Shown here piece after piece: positions 47,550 through 58,800 of a DNA stretch of 64,000 nucleotides. The notes under the pieces are model-generated. The model was not told the origin of the DNA. It saw only the letters and a program-made list of their open reading frames with translations, and did not search any database. The stretch comes from Fomes fomentarius (taxonomy: Eukaryota > Basidiomycota > Agaricomycetes > Polyporales > Polyporaceae), in contig JABYQN010000005.1 in NCBI GenBank assembly GCA_022606135.1, forward strand, positions 434,001-498,000, given 5' to 3'. Within the stretch, counting starts at the first letter, position 1. Each line of letters begins with the position of its first letter. A program made the position numbers and the translations under genes.

Positions 47550-49411
47550 ATGGCATCGTTGCATATCCTAGCCGCCATGTCGGGGAGCAAGCAGTTCTCC
47601 AATGTTGGTATGGAGGTGCTGAGCTCGGTGATCCATCTCGTCGGTCAGTGCAGCCCATACCATCAGATGTTGTGTCTGTCGGGAGGCTTACACCTTTCTC
47701 TACGAAAACTAGGCGTGTCGGTGATTTCATTCATGTTGTCTACCAAGATCGACCTCTCCGAGATGCTGTCTTTCAACATCAGGCACGTATCCTGGCCGCG
47801 GATGCTCATAATCCTAAATCTACTCGACTCGTAAGTCCGGTCGTCTCGCGTCTGCCCTGCCACTTACCCACTGTTGTTCCGCTCTAGATGGGCATTTATA
47901 TTTACCAGTAAGGTTGCCACATGACCTCGCGTTCGTTGCTATCCTCACGATTGAGCTAGCCGGGATCCTCGTACACGGCACGGGTATGGAGCACAGTGGT
48001 ACAGTGTGTCTCCTAGGTATCCTCAACTGCATCATATTCTACGCGTCCTCCAAGATCGTGATTTACCTATTCCTTGGTACGTCCAGTATCCCATGTCAAT
48101 GCGTCAGTGTAATCGTGATCCGACATACACGTATAGCCGAGAAGGTGTTTGTCGTGTGGAACGGCCGCAGCCGGCTCCGGTCGAAGGTGTACATGGGATG
48201 CCTTGCGACCATCCTCGTCTACGTTGGTGTCATAGCATTCCTCCTCTGGGGTAAGTCACGACCTATTGCTGCGAAACTGATTCTTATTTGTCGTTTCTCA
48301 GGGCGCATTGCGTTTTTCCGCGACGACGGAGCGTGCGTGATCGGCCTCACGCGTGCTGCATCACTTACGCTGCTTATCTACGACTTGTGAGTGATTTCGT
48401 TGGTGACCCTCCTCGGAGAAGTTTAACTGATGGTCTCGGTTTGCCTCCCAGGTGCATCAATGTGCTACTCACATCGCTCTTTGTGTGGCCCCTCTTGGAT
48501 CGTCAGTTCACGACTGCCTTGAAGGGGGTCGCCTTCCGGACCCTATGGTACGCCCCGTGTTCTGTCATGACCCAACCGTGTCTCATCTGCTTGCGCTCAG
48601 GGCCGCTGCAGTCGCACTGACGACGTCATGTGTCAACATTCTCGTCCTCACCATCATGCACGGTCAACAGCTTGCCTGGGTCTGCCTCGCAAGCTGTGGC
48701 ACAGATGTAAGCTACTCACTGCACGCCGCTTGCATCGCAGTGCTCAACCACCAGTTGTCAACGTAGGTGGTTATCAATGCTGTTGTGCTCTGCTGGGTTA
48801 CGGCAGGCAAGCACGATCAGAGCACCGATTACGCTCACGAGCCGACCACCCACACCATGAATGACCCCAGCAAAGCCTACACCAGTAATATCGTCCTCTA
48901 CTCGACCGCCTCTGGCGACTTCTCGCACCCCGACGCACCCAACTCGGCGGGGCCGCGCAGCCGCTTCCCGCGCATGTTCGACAGCAACCGTAGTCATCAG
49001 CACCTCTCTCCTTTCCGTCGGGGCGCCGACCCAGTCCATGGGGTAGACTCCAAGTCATTTGGGGCGACGTCGATGCCAAGCGTGGTGCTGGAAGAACACG
49101 AGCAAGACGGCGTCGAGCTCGTGCACTTGAACAGGAACCTCGACATGGACGACGTGAAGGACAATGGCGGCTTGATACGCTCGCCATCCACGCCCTCGAC
49201 GTCCCCGTTGTCGCCGCTGATCAGCCCGCCCCTCCCTGCACACCCGTCGGCGCGGCGGAGCAACACTGTCTTGAACAGGCACGGAGTGGGCTCGACAGGG
49301 CATCATGAGCTGCAGATCGTGGTGACGCAGGAGACGAACGTGGCGAGGGACGATGCGCTGCCTGCGCTGACCAAGTCGCCGTCGCCGCCAGAGTCGGACG
49401 AGAAGTGGTGA
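47550..49411 (+). CDS. Orphan seven-helix fungal membrane protein
   Basis: A receptor-like integral membrane protein. Consistent introns join hydrophobic segments: SSVIHLVGVSVISFML; HVSWPRMLIILNLLDSWAFIF; GTVCLLGILNCIIFYASSKIVIYLFLAEKVFVVW; YMGCLATILVYVGVIAFLLWGRIAFF; GLTRAASLTLLIYDLCINVLLTSLFVWPLL; RTLWAAAVALTTSCVNILVLTI; and SCGTDVVINAVVLCWVTAG. A cytoplasmic tail of about 170 residues is rich in Ser and Pro. The pattern FRDDGACVIGL and NILVLTIMHGQQLAWVCL is what I recall from an uncharacterised basidiomycete family. It does not match the pheromone or cAMP receptor families. The exact N-terminus is uncertain: 47550 is the first ATG of the exon, and ATGs at 47574 or 47610 are alternatives. 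Confidence 0.8.
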
Positions 49412-50196
49412 CGTGAGAAATGTACGATAGAGGAGGGGACACGATTTATGATGTAATATCTCTCACTACTCGCGAAGTTATGCACTTCAGACCGCTGGCT
49501 CGTCAGAGCCAATAGTCGTCACTCCTTCATATTCTTCCCCTTCTTCTTTGGCCTCCTAGTTGTCATCGCTCTAACAACGGAACAGGCGGTTGCTAAAAGA
49601 CCTTAGTATAGCACCAATCTGCACAAGCAAGCTGGCAGCGAGACGGGGTCATATAAGGGCTATTTCGAGTACTTCGACCTCTTTCGTAGCTTGTCAAGCG
49701 GGGTATATGAGACGCCAGCAAGTTTTTTGAGTAGTGCGGGAGGTGAATTTCTTGCAAATGAGCGGAAAATGCGTACAGGTCAGCGCAAAGGTAGTCATTG
49801 TCGTGAGCGAGTCGAGTTGCTCCAACATGATGGTGACTTACCCGTCGCGCCATATCGTTGATTGAAGGTGGAAAGGAAGTCAGAAGTTAGAAAATGGCAG
49901 ACATGGTGTACATAACACAGAGCTAATCTAGAGTCTGGGAAGCAGAAACGTGAGGCAAGATGAGGACAAGTCCTGTTGCAGTGGTTATGTAGTTCTCAAT
50001 TTCGAGAAGTTGGCGTCGCTTAATAGGCGCTCCCTTGATCGGGACTCGATCACATGATTAGGGCTAAGCGCGACGCGACGCGACGGTGTATGGCCGTGTT
50101 TGGTACTTCCCCAGGTCTATGTTCGACATCCACTAGAGCTCAGTGGCCCCCATTTCAAAGTCTGCTACGATTTACTAACGACTATCACGACGACTC
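49412..50196. other. Intergenic region, nothing recognised
   Basis: 3' flank of the membrane protein gene and promoter of the HMMR-like gene. The short open frames lack motifs. Confidence 0.4.
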
Positions 50197-52685
50197 ATGT
50201 TCTCAAGAGGGTCACGATTTCCGCCTGCGAAAGGTATACGCCCCTTCCTGCCTCAATACAAGCATTCGGGACTGAGGAGTTTGAAACTGTAGCCTCAGAG
50301 GTACCAGGTCCCGGTGCATACAACCCACATGGTATGCAGCTTCGCGATTGAGATGCAGGGGACGCCCTCACCCGCGATAGATCCCGAATATGACTCTTAC
50401 AAGAGAGGCGCTTTCCTGGAACAGACCAACCGATTCGACGAGGACAAGCCATCCGACGTCCCTGGTGAGCACGATCTGAGAATCAGTTGGTGCAGGCACT
50501 CAAATACTACAGGACCTGGCGCATACGATACCGGAACAAACAATGCTCAAAACAGACCGCCAACGCGGACGTCATCGAACTCGACTACCACGGACAGACT
50601 AGCAATCCTGCAACGTAAGCTGGAGGAACTTGAAAGGGTCCACGTAGAAGAGAAGAAAGCTGTAAGTCTTTTCATCATCTTAACACGAGTCTCTTCCCGA
50701 CGGCAAGCATCGTAGCATCAACTCGAACAGGAGCGGCTCAAGCTCGAGCTCAGCCGCGCACAAAGGAATGAGGCTGAACAGACCGAGCGCGCAGACAAGC
50801 TGAAGAAGCAAAACGACACGCTTGACGTGCGCGTACAAGAGCTCAAGAAGACCACCGCGACTGAGCAAGCCGAGTTACGTGAGCTACGCATGAAGCTCCG
50901 TACGAGCGAACACGAGCGCACGCAGCTGGCTGCGAAGCAGGGAGACACTGCTGACGCGCGCAAGGCGGAAGCTAGGCGGAAAGAGGAGGTGAAGGAACGG
51001 GACAGAAAGATTGCTGAGTTGGAGAAAGCGGTTGGGATGGAGAAGAAGAAACGCGAGGCGGTCGAGGAGAAGCTGCATGAGGCGAAGGCGAAGACGCATG
51101 AACGCGTAAAGGAGGCGCGCGCTGCTGCCGAGGACGCACAAGGCCGAATGCATGTGGCGGAGAAGGAGACACAAGCGGCGCGTGATGCGCTTCAGGAGCT
51201 CGAAAGTCGCGCAAGCGATACAGAGGAGGACCTTCTCACCCAGCTCGAGCAGCGTCGGGCTTCGATCGCTCGCGTGGCGGAGGAGTATGGCCGGCTTGCG
51301 GCGAGTACTATCTCGCTCGCGGAGCACCAGCGCGTCAAGCAGGAGGTCACAGCGCTGCAGCTGCGCAACAATAGACTGGAACGCAAGCTCGCTAACAGCG
51401 AGGCCCAAGTAGTCGAGCTCGCAAACCTCATCCGCCAGGTTAAGGAAGAGAACGCGTACTTGACGACGCAAGTCCAGGATGCCCAAGAGGAGGCAAACAC
51501 CTACAGAGAAGCCCTGCGCGACACATCACAACCTACCGCTACCCCTGCTCTGTTAGAGGACCTTCAGGAGCTAGAGGCCGACTTCGTGGCTATCCTCCAA
51601 GAGCAACGAGCTTCCGAACTTGAGGCACACCAAGTCATTCAAGCAGATCGGGAGCTTTGGGCAGATTTCGACTGCTCACAGAGGGACGCACTGCTCTTCC
51701 ACACATCTGTACTCAATAAAGAGCTCAGCGCATACCGAACTCAACTCGACCAACGCAAGAAGCAGCTTGCCGAAGCCGAAGGGGCTCGCACTCAACTCTC
51801 CGAATCGTTAGCCCGCGCGCAGGCTGATCATGTGGAAGCGCAGCGTATGCTGGCCGAATCTGCTGCATCTCTGGCAGAGTCGAACGTACGCGTGGAGTCG
51901 CTCAAGAAGGAGGTCGAGGTCGTCCAGGCCGACGCGCGTGCCGAGGTCGCTCGGGCAGAACAGAGTTTGCTTCAAGAAAAGCAGGTCAACCAACGGCTGG
52001 CTGCGTCCCTCCACCAGACGAAACAGGCTGAGCAATTTCTTCGTGCCGAGGTCGAGCAGTGAGTGTAACTGCCTTTTCCCCGCTTGCACCCATAGTTGAC
52101 ACCCTTGTCCAGACTCAACTCCGACCTTGCTGAAGCGGAGAAATATGAAGAGGCATACAACGGTCTCTTGGCAGAGGTTGACGCGCTTGTCGTCAAGAAC
52201 GCACTGGCGGATGAAGAGGCCCAGCGGTTGAGCAAGTTCAACGCGGAGATTCTCGGGCATAACAACCCCTCCCAGCGGATCATGTACGTCGACCGCATCC
52301 GACGTGAACTGCACGAGACGAAGCATGTGAGTCCGATCTCAAGGAACCCTATCTTACCACGTTCTGATTGTATATCGTGCAGAGACTGTTGTTGTCGACG
52401 CGCGACCGGGATGCGGCGCTGGCGGACAACGACGACCTCCGTGCCGAGCTCGAGATGTACAAGTCGGTCGCCGTTCCCCTAGACGTCAAACCACGGACAG
52501 CCATCACCAGAGTCGCAAGGGTACCTGCGACAACATCAGGGCTCGGTCTGCCAGAATCTGATTCTGCCACCTCCTTGCGTGCCTTTGCCCAGGTGCAAGG
52601 TTCTCTTGCAGCGTCGAGCTCGAGGCTTGCGAGTGTTCCCGAGATCGCTCTAGGCAATGACATGACACTGAATGAGATAATGTAA
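50197..52685 (+). CDS. HMMR-like coiled-coil protein with PGPGAY motifs
   Basis: Exon 1 (ATG 50197, MFSRGSRFPPAK) joins across a GTATAC...CTGTAG intron to ASEVPGPGAYNPH. The next exons give DPEYDSYKRGAFLEQTNRFDED and TGPGAYDTG, so there are two PGPGxY motifs of the sperm-tail PG-rich type. From about residue 85 onward nearly the whole protein (about 600 residues) is a continuous coiled coil. Near the C-terminus is NAEILGHNNPSQRIMYVDRIRRELHETKH, which resembles the C-terminal domain of hyaluronan-mediated motility receptor (HMMR/RHAMM), a spindle and centrosome protein. The order (N-terminal PGAY, long coil, HMMR C-domain) equals that of animal HMMR. A microtubule or spindle-pole role is inferred from that. 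Stop TAA at 52683-52685. Confidence 0.85.
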
Positions 52686-52797
52686 CAGTACATCTATCAC
52701 TTGCTTGACTCTCTCGCTTTCGTTAAATCACTATACAATAGTACATGTTACCGGAGAGTACATTGACAAAGAAAAAGCTTGTCTTGTAACACCCTGA

Positions 52798-52877
52798 AGG
52801 CGCTACCAGGGCTCGAACCTGGGTTTTGGGAAATCCAGTGTCAGAATCCCAAGTGATAACCACTACACTATAGCGCC
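52798..52877 (-). tRNA. tRNA-Gln (anticodon CTG) with an 8-nt intron
   Basis: The acceptor stem GGCGCTA/TAGCGCC pairs fully. The D arm contains AGTGGTTATCAC as in other fungal tRNA-Gln. The anticodon stem is TGGGA/TCCCA, and the T arm is CCAGG-TTCGAGC-CCTGG. The anticodon loop holds 15 bases; removing CACTGGAT one base after the anticodon leaves the seven-base loop TTCTGAT with anticodon CTG. The discriminator base is T. Located 112 bases upstream of the BTB gene and antisense to it. Confidence 0.93.
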
Positions 52878-52989
52878 ACGGCAGCTTACGGGCTTTTTGT
52901 AGGTTCTGTAGTGACGGAAGCAGCAGTGAACCAGTGGAGGAGTTACTGGAATCTGGGATAGTGAGAGCTGCCGAGAACTCTAGCAGAAG

Positions 52990-55021
52990 ATGGCACTGAC
53001 CATGAATCCGCCGCATATACTCATCGCTCGCAACTCTCGCGGCCAGAATCTGCACAATCCCTCTGCATCTCTCAGCTCTCCGACAGAGACTCACGCAGCA
53101 GCAGCAGGCATCTTCAGGTCTGCCGGCTCGCCCTCCTGGTACCTCGAAGAGTGCGAGTCCGATGAGATGGCCTCCTCCCTCAGCACAAATGGCGACTTGG
53201 ACGATCCCATAGAAATAGATGAAACGTTCATCGGCAGCAGTAAGTTCCCCGGTAACGTCAAGATCATCGTCGAGTCCACTACATTTTGGTGCGCATCCCC
53301 ACTCTGCAAGTGTGACCTCGGATCTGTAAGCATTGGTGTTGAGGTCATCGCTTTGTTCAGGGCGCACAAGGAGGTCCTCTACTTTGCCTCCGCTTTCTTC
53401 CAGGCAGCTCTCTGCGGCGGCTGGGCTGAAACAGAGAAAGAGACAGGCCGGCCGCAGTCGGTTTCGTCTGTCATTACTATATCCCAACCTCCTTCCGTCC
53501 CTGGAGGCAAGCCGACACTGGAGAGCTACTCTGAGATCACGTTCGCACCCATGGACCCAGACATGGACCCGGATGAGCTTGACTTGGACATGGATATCAA
53601 TAGCGGTGCGAACGACATCGAGCCGAGCTCGGAGGACAAGGCTAAGGCTCGTGAGGACAGCTTGAACAAGCTCGAGAAGTCGAGTCCGACGACGCCGACA
53701 TCTCCTTCAGAGAGAGGAAAGGCGAAAGCACCGGACGTGGACGGGAAGGTTGCTACACCCTCCACTCCGACTACGTCGCGTCTAATCAGACAACCGAAGG
53801 AGAAGGAAAAGGAGAAGCGACCGGATGCCATCATAGTCCTCAAGGAAGAAAGGGTATGTGTCGTAGTTGTCCAAATGTGTGGCATAGAGACCAAATTGCC
53901 CGCATACAGGCTAGTACCTTCCATGACTTCCTCAAATATGTCTATCCACAGTACGTCCTTGATCTGTCGCGCTGTCCGTGCACCCGTACTAACGTCTTGA
54001 CACAAGTCTTGTGTGCACAATCACGTGGAACAACGTTGAGGGACTCATGAATATCTCACACAAGTTACACGTTCCTGCGCTGCAGACCGAATGCTTGACA
54101 TTCCTCCTCACTCACGCAGCTGGGCGCCCAATAAAGGCGATGCGCATCGCAGAGCTGTTCGAGGAGGAGGAACTCTACCGCGAGTCTAGTCGCTTCGTGT
54201 TGGACAACCCGGGTGGGTGGTCTGAGGAGGAGCTCGGGACGTTGAGTCAAGCGACGCTCTTGAAGTTGGAAAAGAGGTAGGGATTAGTATCATCTCGAAG
54301 TGAAGTTCCATTGCTCACTACCTCTTGAGTAGACGCACATGGTTCCTTGAGCGTGTTCTCAAGCTTGGCCTCATACAGATAGCGAAGGAGTATGCCTGTG
54401 TGCGTCTCTCTATCAGAGTCCTATTGCTCTAGTCACTGATTCAATCTCTTGCACAGTGTTCGTCATGCCCAGACCCAGCGGTCTGCGCGCGCCTCCTCGA
54501 AGAGAAGTGGAAGCAGGCCTACCAAGCCGTCTTCCGGTTTGGTACGTCCGCATTTCGCTGTTGACGTCCGTGTGACACAATGCTGAGGTTCCCTTCCTCC
54601 GCATTCCTCCAACCCGCCGCCCCCGGGACGCACAGGACCCTGCCAACCGTCAATGGTCTTTCGCTACCTGCGCACGCTCGAGGGCGTCAGCCCACCGCTG
54701 TCGCTCACACATCTCAGTTGCCAGACGACCGCGAAGGCGTTCGTCGCGACCCGTGCGTGTCTCTTTGTCTCCTTTCTGTCTCCCTTCTGTCCGCGTGCAG
54801 AGCCTGAATTTATCACACTACTTATGCTGTTTCACGTCGCAGTGTTCGACCGCATGTTCTCCCTCGGTGTTCGAGGCAGCGGGACAGACACCGCCCCGCT
54901 GGGCACCCGTGTCCCCGCAGTCGCCGGGAGTGCCCCCATCGGCCCTCGCCGTCACTTCCTCTACTGCAGCCTGCACCCCGAGTCCACCACGCGCAGCAAG
55001 CGCTCCCGCGAGCAGGGTTGA
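52990..55021 (+). CDS. BTB/POZ domain protein
   Basis: The BTB fold is split. The first part reads GNVKIIVESTTFWAHKEVLYFASAFFQAAL after removal of an intron at about 53289-53359. A long acidic and Ser/Pro-rich insert follows (MDPDMDPDELDLDMDINSG, then TPTSPSERGKAKAP). The second part is ASTFHDFLKYVYPHLVCTITWNNVEGLMNISHKLHVPALQTECLTFLL, then helical BACK-like sequence (RIAELFEEEELYRESSRFVLDN, RTWFLERVLKLGLIQIAKEYAC, and CPDPAVCARLLEEKW). BTB proteins often serve as Cul3 adaptors or dimerisation modules; the partner is unknown. The ATG at 52990 is the first in frame, but the ATG at 53167 (MASSLSTNGDLDDPIEIDE) would put the BTB domain near the N-terminus and may be the true start. The last exons after 54640 are less certain. 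Confidence 0.83.
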
Positions 55022-55824
55022 ATGACGGGTCTTGCCCGGGACCCCGTTCTTCGTACTTGGCTTCCGACCTTCGCTTCCGCCACTGCAATATCCTTCTCGA
55101 ACTCCGATCAGATGCGGTCGTAATTGGTGCAACATGGGCCGATTGTTGTGCATGCTCTTGCTGTTGTTGTTATATTTATCCACTTGCTTTCATGTGCTTT
55201 CCTTGCTTTTCTTTAGAATGGAGATTCATGCTGTCACCCTCCGCACTTGCTGCGCACGATCGCTCCTAACTCTGTTCGAGTGTGTGGGACAATGGTATAT
55301 AAGACAGAACCGGTGTTAGGGGGGTGGTATACATATTGATAAAAGCTCGGGTATAGATAGCTGCGATGTGGGGGCATTATATACCGATGCGTGTACGAGA
55401 AGCTGATAATGCAATAGGTAGTCGTCGAAGGAGAGGAGGCGGTGCTGCTAGCTGGCTGCTGTCGCCCACAGGCGGGTCGCCGTAACAATAAAAGCCGCAG
55501 CTTTACGAGGGGGTGAAAGATGTGCTCCAGAGTGATCCGCTTAAATCGCGTGCCCAACGAATAGAAAGTGCCCAGAGATGAGATGCATGGTGGGTGACAA
55601 GGAAAGTGACACATGTGACTCGTGAGAGATAAAAACAGGTAAACAAGAGATGTGACAAGGAATAATGAGAGGACGAGACGGGACTTTTGGTACACGATGC
55701 GCGAAAGTTCTACAGGGCTACACAACCACACGGAGGAGACAGCATGCAGGAAACAGGGAAAGAAGGAAAGGGTCAGGGCAGGGTGCAACGAAGACAAATA
55801 TAGGAAAATTAGGAATGGACCCGG
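55022..55824. other. Intergenic region between convergent genes
   Basis: 3' flanks of the BTB and RhoGAP genes. TATA-like and AT-rich stretches occur (for example around 55295), but no gene is supported. Confidence 0.4.
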
Positions 55825-58800
55825 TCAGTCGTCATGCTGGGGTTGCTGGGCGTCGAAGATCCGCTGCGCGTTCTCGACCAGCCACTCGACGCAGAGCGCC
55901 TTCCCCGCCATGTCGCTGAACTCGGCGCTAGGGTCCGGCGAACGCATGAGCGTCGCTGTACAGACGATCAGCGTACTGGCAAGGAACATACTGTTTGTAC
56001 ACTTACGTCCAAAGACGACACCCAGGTTCCGTGCGTGCATCAGGTTGCGTTCGCTCCGTTCACAGATCCTGAGACCAGTGGTTAGCAGCATGACCATCAG
56101 CATTGTTGGAGATCAGCTTACCGGTTCAAGTGCAGCATCAGAACCATGAGCGTATAGTAATGCTCTGCCGGTAGTTCGCGCACGAGTTCGTTGAAGGTGT
56201 TCGCCTTGATGGCAGGATCCCTGATAGTCGACGCACTGACGAACTTGTCGTGGAGTGCAAACGTCAACAAAGGATTGGGGAGCGCGCGGAAGTACGACTT
56301 GAGCACAGAGGTGACGCTGCAGATGTCGTTGAAGCGATCCGAATCTCGCAGATCGAACGAGGCGTAGTCGCCCCGCTCGAAGAGCTGGGTGATCATCTTC
56401 GACTGGCTCGAGCCACCTGTCTTACGGTAGATACCCTCGTACTCGAGAGCTGACAGATGATCGTCAGGCAGATCCTCAAGCTTCTACGTGAATGCTACTC
56501 ACCAATGCTGTCGACGGCGTCTATACACTTCTCTACAATGACAGGGACCATCCGGTGCTCGTCTTTCGAATCGGCACGCGCTTGCTCGATGAGGTCACGG
56601 CCAAACATGGATGGTGCTGTGATAGAATACACCGCATGTCAAGCCACCGCAGTCAGAGTACAATGTAACTACTCACGCAGTGGAGCGAGGGGCTGAGCCT
56701 CGTCCCGCAGAGGCGCGGCCTGTTGCGAGCACGCAACGTTCACGTTGTGGATGCACCGAGTGTGTACAGCGATATTGCAGTCTGCCGTCACATATGTCAG
56801 TAAAGCGTCACGCAGAAACACGGCAACGCATCGCAAAAGCGCTTACTGGAACACCGGAGCTGCGATCCCCACATCTTGTCGCCGCAATGGTCGCACCGTG
56901 CCACCCTAAGAACACTGACTTGCTGGAATATGTGTTCCGTGCGCCATTTCGACTGCTTCTGGTCGGGCGCGTTCACAACTGTTGTCGCAACGTTTTCCTT
57001 GGGTGCCTTCGAGCCCGGCCACTTGATGAACCGAGCCTTGACCTGCTGCGCGGGCGTGTCCTGCACATCTGGCTTCGAGATCTTGATGAACTTGGTGGAT
57101 TCGGACTCCTCGGAGAGAGCGAGGGTGGTGGACGACAGCGACGCGTTGAGCATAGGCGGCGATCGTGCGCGGTCGAACGAGTTCGTCTGGCGCTCTTGCA
57201 GGATGTTCTCGTCCTTCATCACGTTTGCAGCCTCCAAACGGCGCTGGTAGTGAGAGTTGAGCTGCGCAAGCTCCTCGTTGCGCTTGTTGAGCACGGTCGT
57301 CTCCTCTAGAATGGCGTCCCGAGACGCCTTGAGCTCCGCAATCTCGCGCAGAAGCATCTCCCGCTGCTCGGTGAGGGGGACTAGCTCGTGCTGATACTGG
57401 TTCTTGATGTTGTCGAACCGCATCGAAAGTGCTCGCGTCAAGGAAGCACCTCCCTCCTCGCTGTCAACAGCGGTTGAGGAGCTGCGCAAAGAACACAATC
57501 AGCATGAAGCGTCTCGATCCTGTACGTCATTGATAACGCGCAGACGATGTGCGTACCTGCGAGATGCAGAAAGCTGCTCGACCTCGGCCAGTGTCATGTC
57601 GCGTTCGACTTTGAGCTTCGAAAGGTCGCGCTCAAGAGAAGACATCTGGTCGCTGCGCTCCCTGGCTAGTTGCTTCTGCGCCTCCTGACGTTTCGAGTCA
57701 CCGTTGATTGCTGTCAGGCGTACAGCTTGTCCAGACAGCAACACGCGCAATCGCGTTACTTCCGCCTCGGCGTCCCGTCTAGCCTTAAGCTCGCGGTCGT
57801 ACTCGGTTTGGGCAACCGTCATCCCATCCATGAACTGCTTACTCGCTCGCTAAACCCCGCATTAGCCTCCCATCCATCTACACACGCAGTGGAGTGCCGA
57901 GGTACACGAGACCTCACGCGACTCACCTTCATGCCGTCCAAGTTCCGCTTGAGGTCGTTATGGTCGTCCTGCTGCTGCTCAAGCATGTTGATAATCGACT
58001 GCACAAAGTTCGGGTCGAGCGCGACCTTTGTCGCGCCCAGCTCTGACGCAGAGATCACCGCCTCCTGCAGCGACCGCCTCAACGCCTCAATCCCGTCGCC
58101 TGGTGCGGTGACAGTGATGCGCGCCACCCCGTTTGAGCCATTGCGAGCGGCGTTTGAATCCACTCTCTCGCGTTTCTTCCCAACACTGAGCGGTGGCGTC
58201 CCCGAGCGCAGGGTTGGATCGTATCGTGCGCGCTCGTTCGATCGACGCGGGCCGTCAACGTAGTCATGGCTGGACGATGACGACGGACTCGTCGCGCCAC
58301 TCCTGTCCACGCTGGTCTGACCGCGCCTCACAGGAGTCTCATCCACCCTATGGTCAGCAGAGCCCACCACCGTAATGTCACTCCGCGGCGTCATAGGCGC
58401 GCCTGCGGAATCGGGCGGGGTCAAGCTGAGGTCGAGCTTGAGTTTGTTGTCTGCGCCCTTGCCCGGTGCGCTGTCGCCCATCTTGTACAGGTCGGAGAAG
58501 TCTGCGCCTCCCATCGAGATGCGGATTGGGGGCAGCGCAGGGGCGATGAACGTGGCGTGCGATGTACGTTCGACAGGCGATGACTCGGGCGTTCCCTCGC
58601 TCTCGCCCGCGTTCGAGGGGTGAAGCTGCGTTGCGTTACGTCCACACGCAAGTCATCTGGACGCTTGACTAGGCGTGGTGGGGCCTCCTTCGGGGGAAGC
58701 GCTGGTGGCCGATCATAGGAATCCTCGCTACCGTTGTCTTCAGACTCTGCCTCGGTATCCGTCCCGCTTTCGATGCTGTGCGGCACATCGACAAAGTGCG

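Noticed and set aside
52723..53487. 254-codon minus-strand frame overlapping the tRNA and BTB gene
   Set aside because: Runs through the tRNA-Gln gene and antisense to the BTB exon; no motif.
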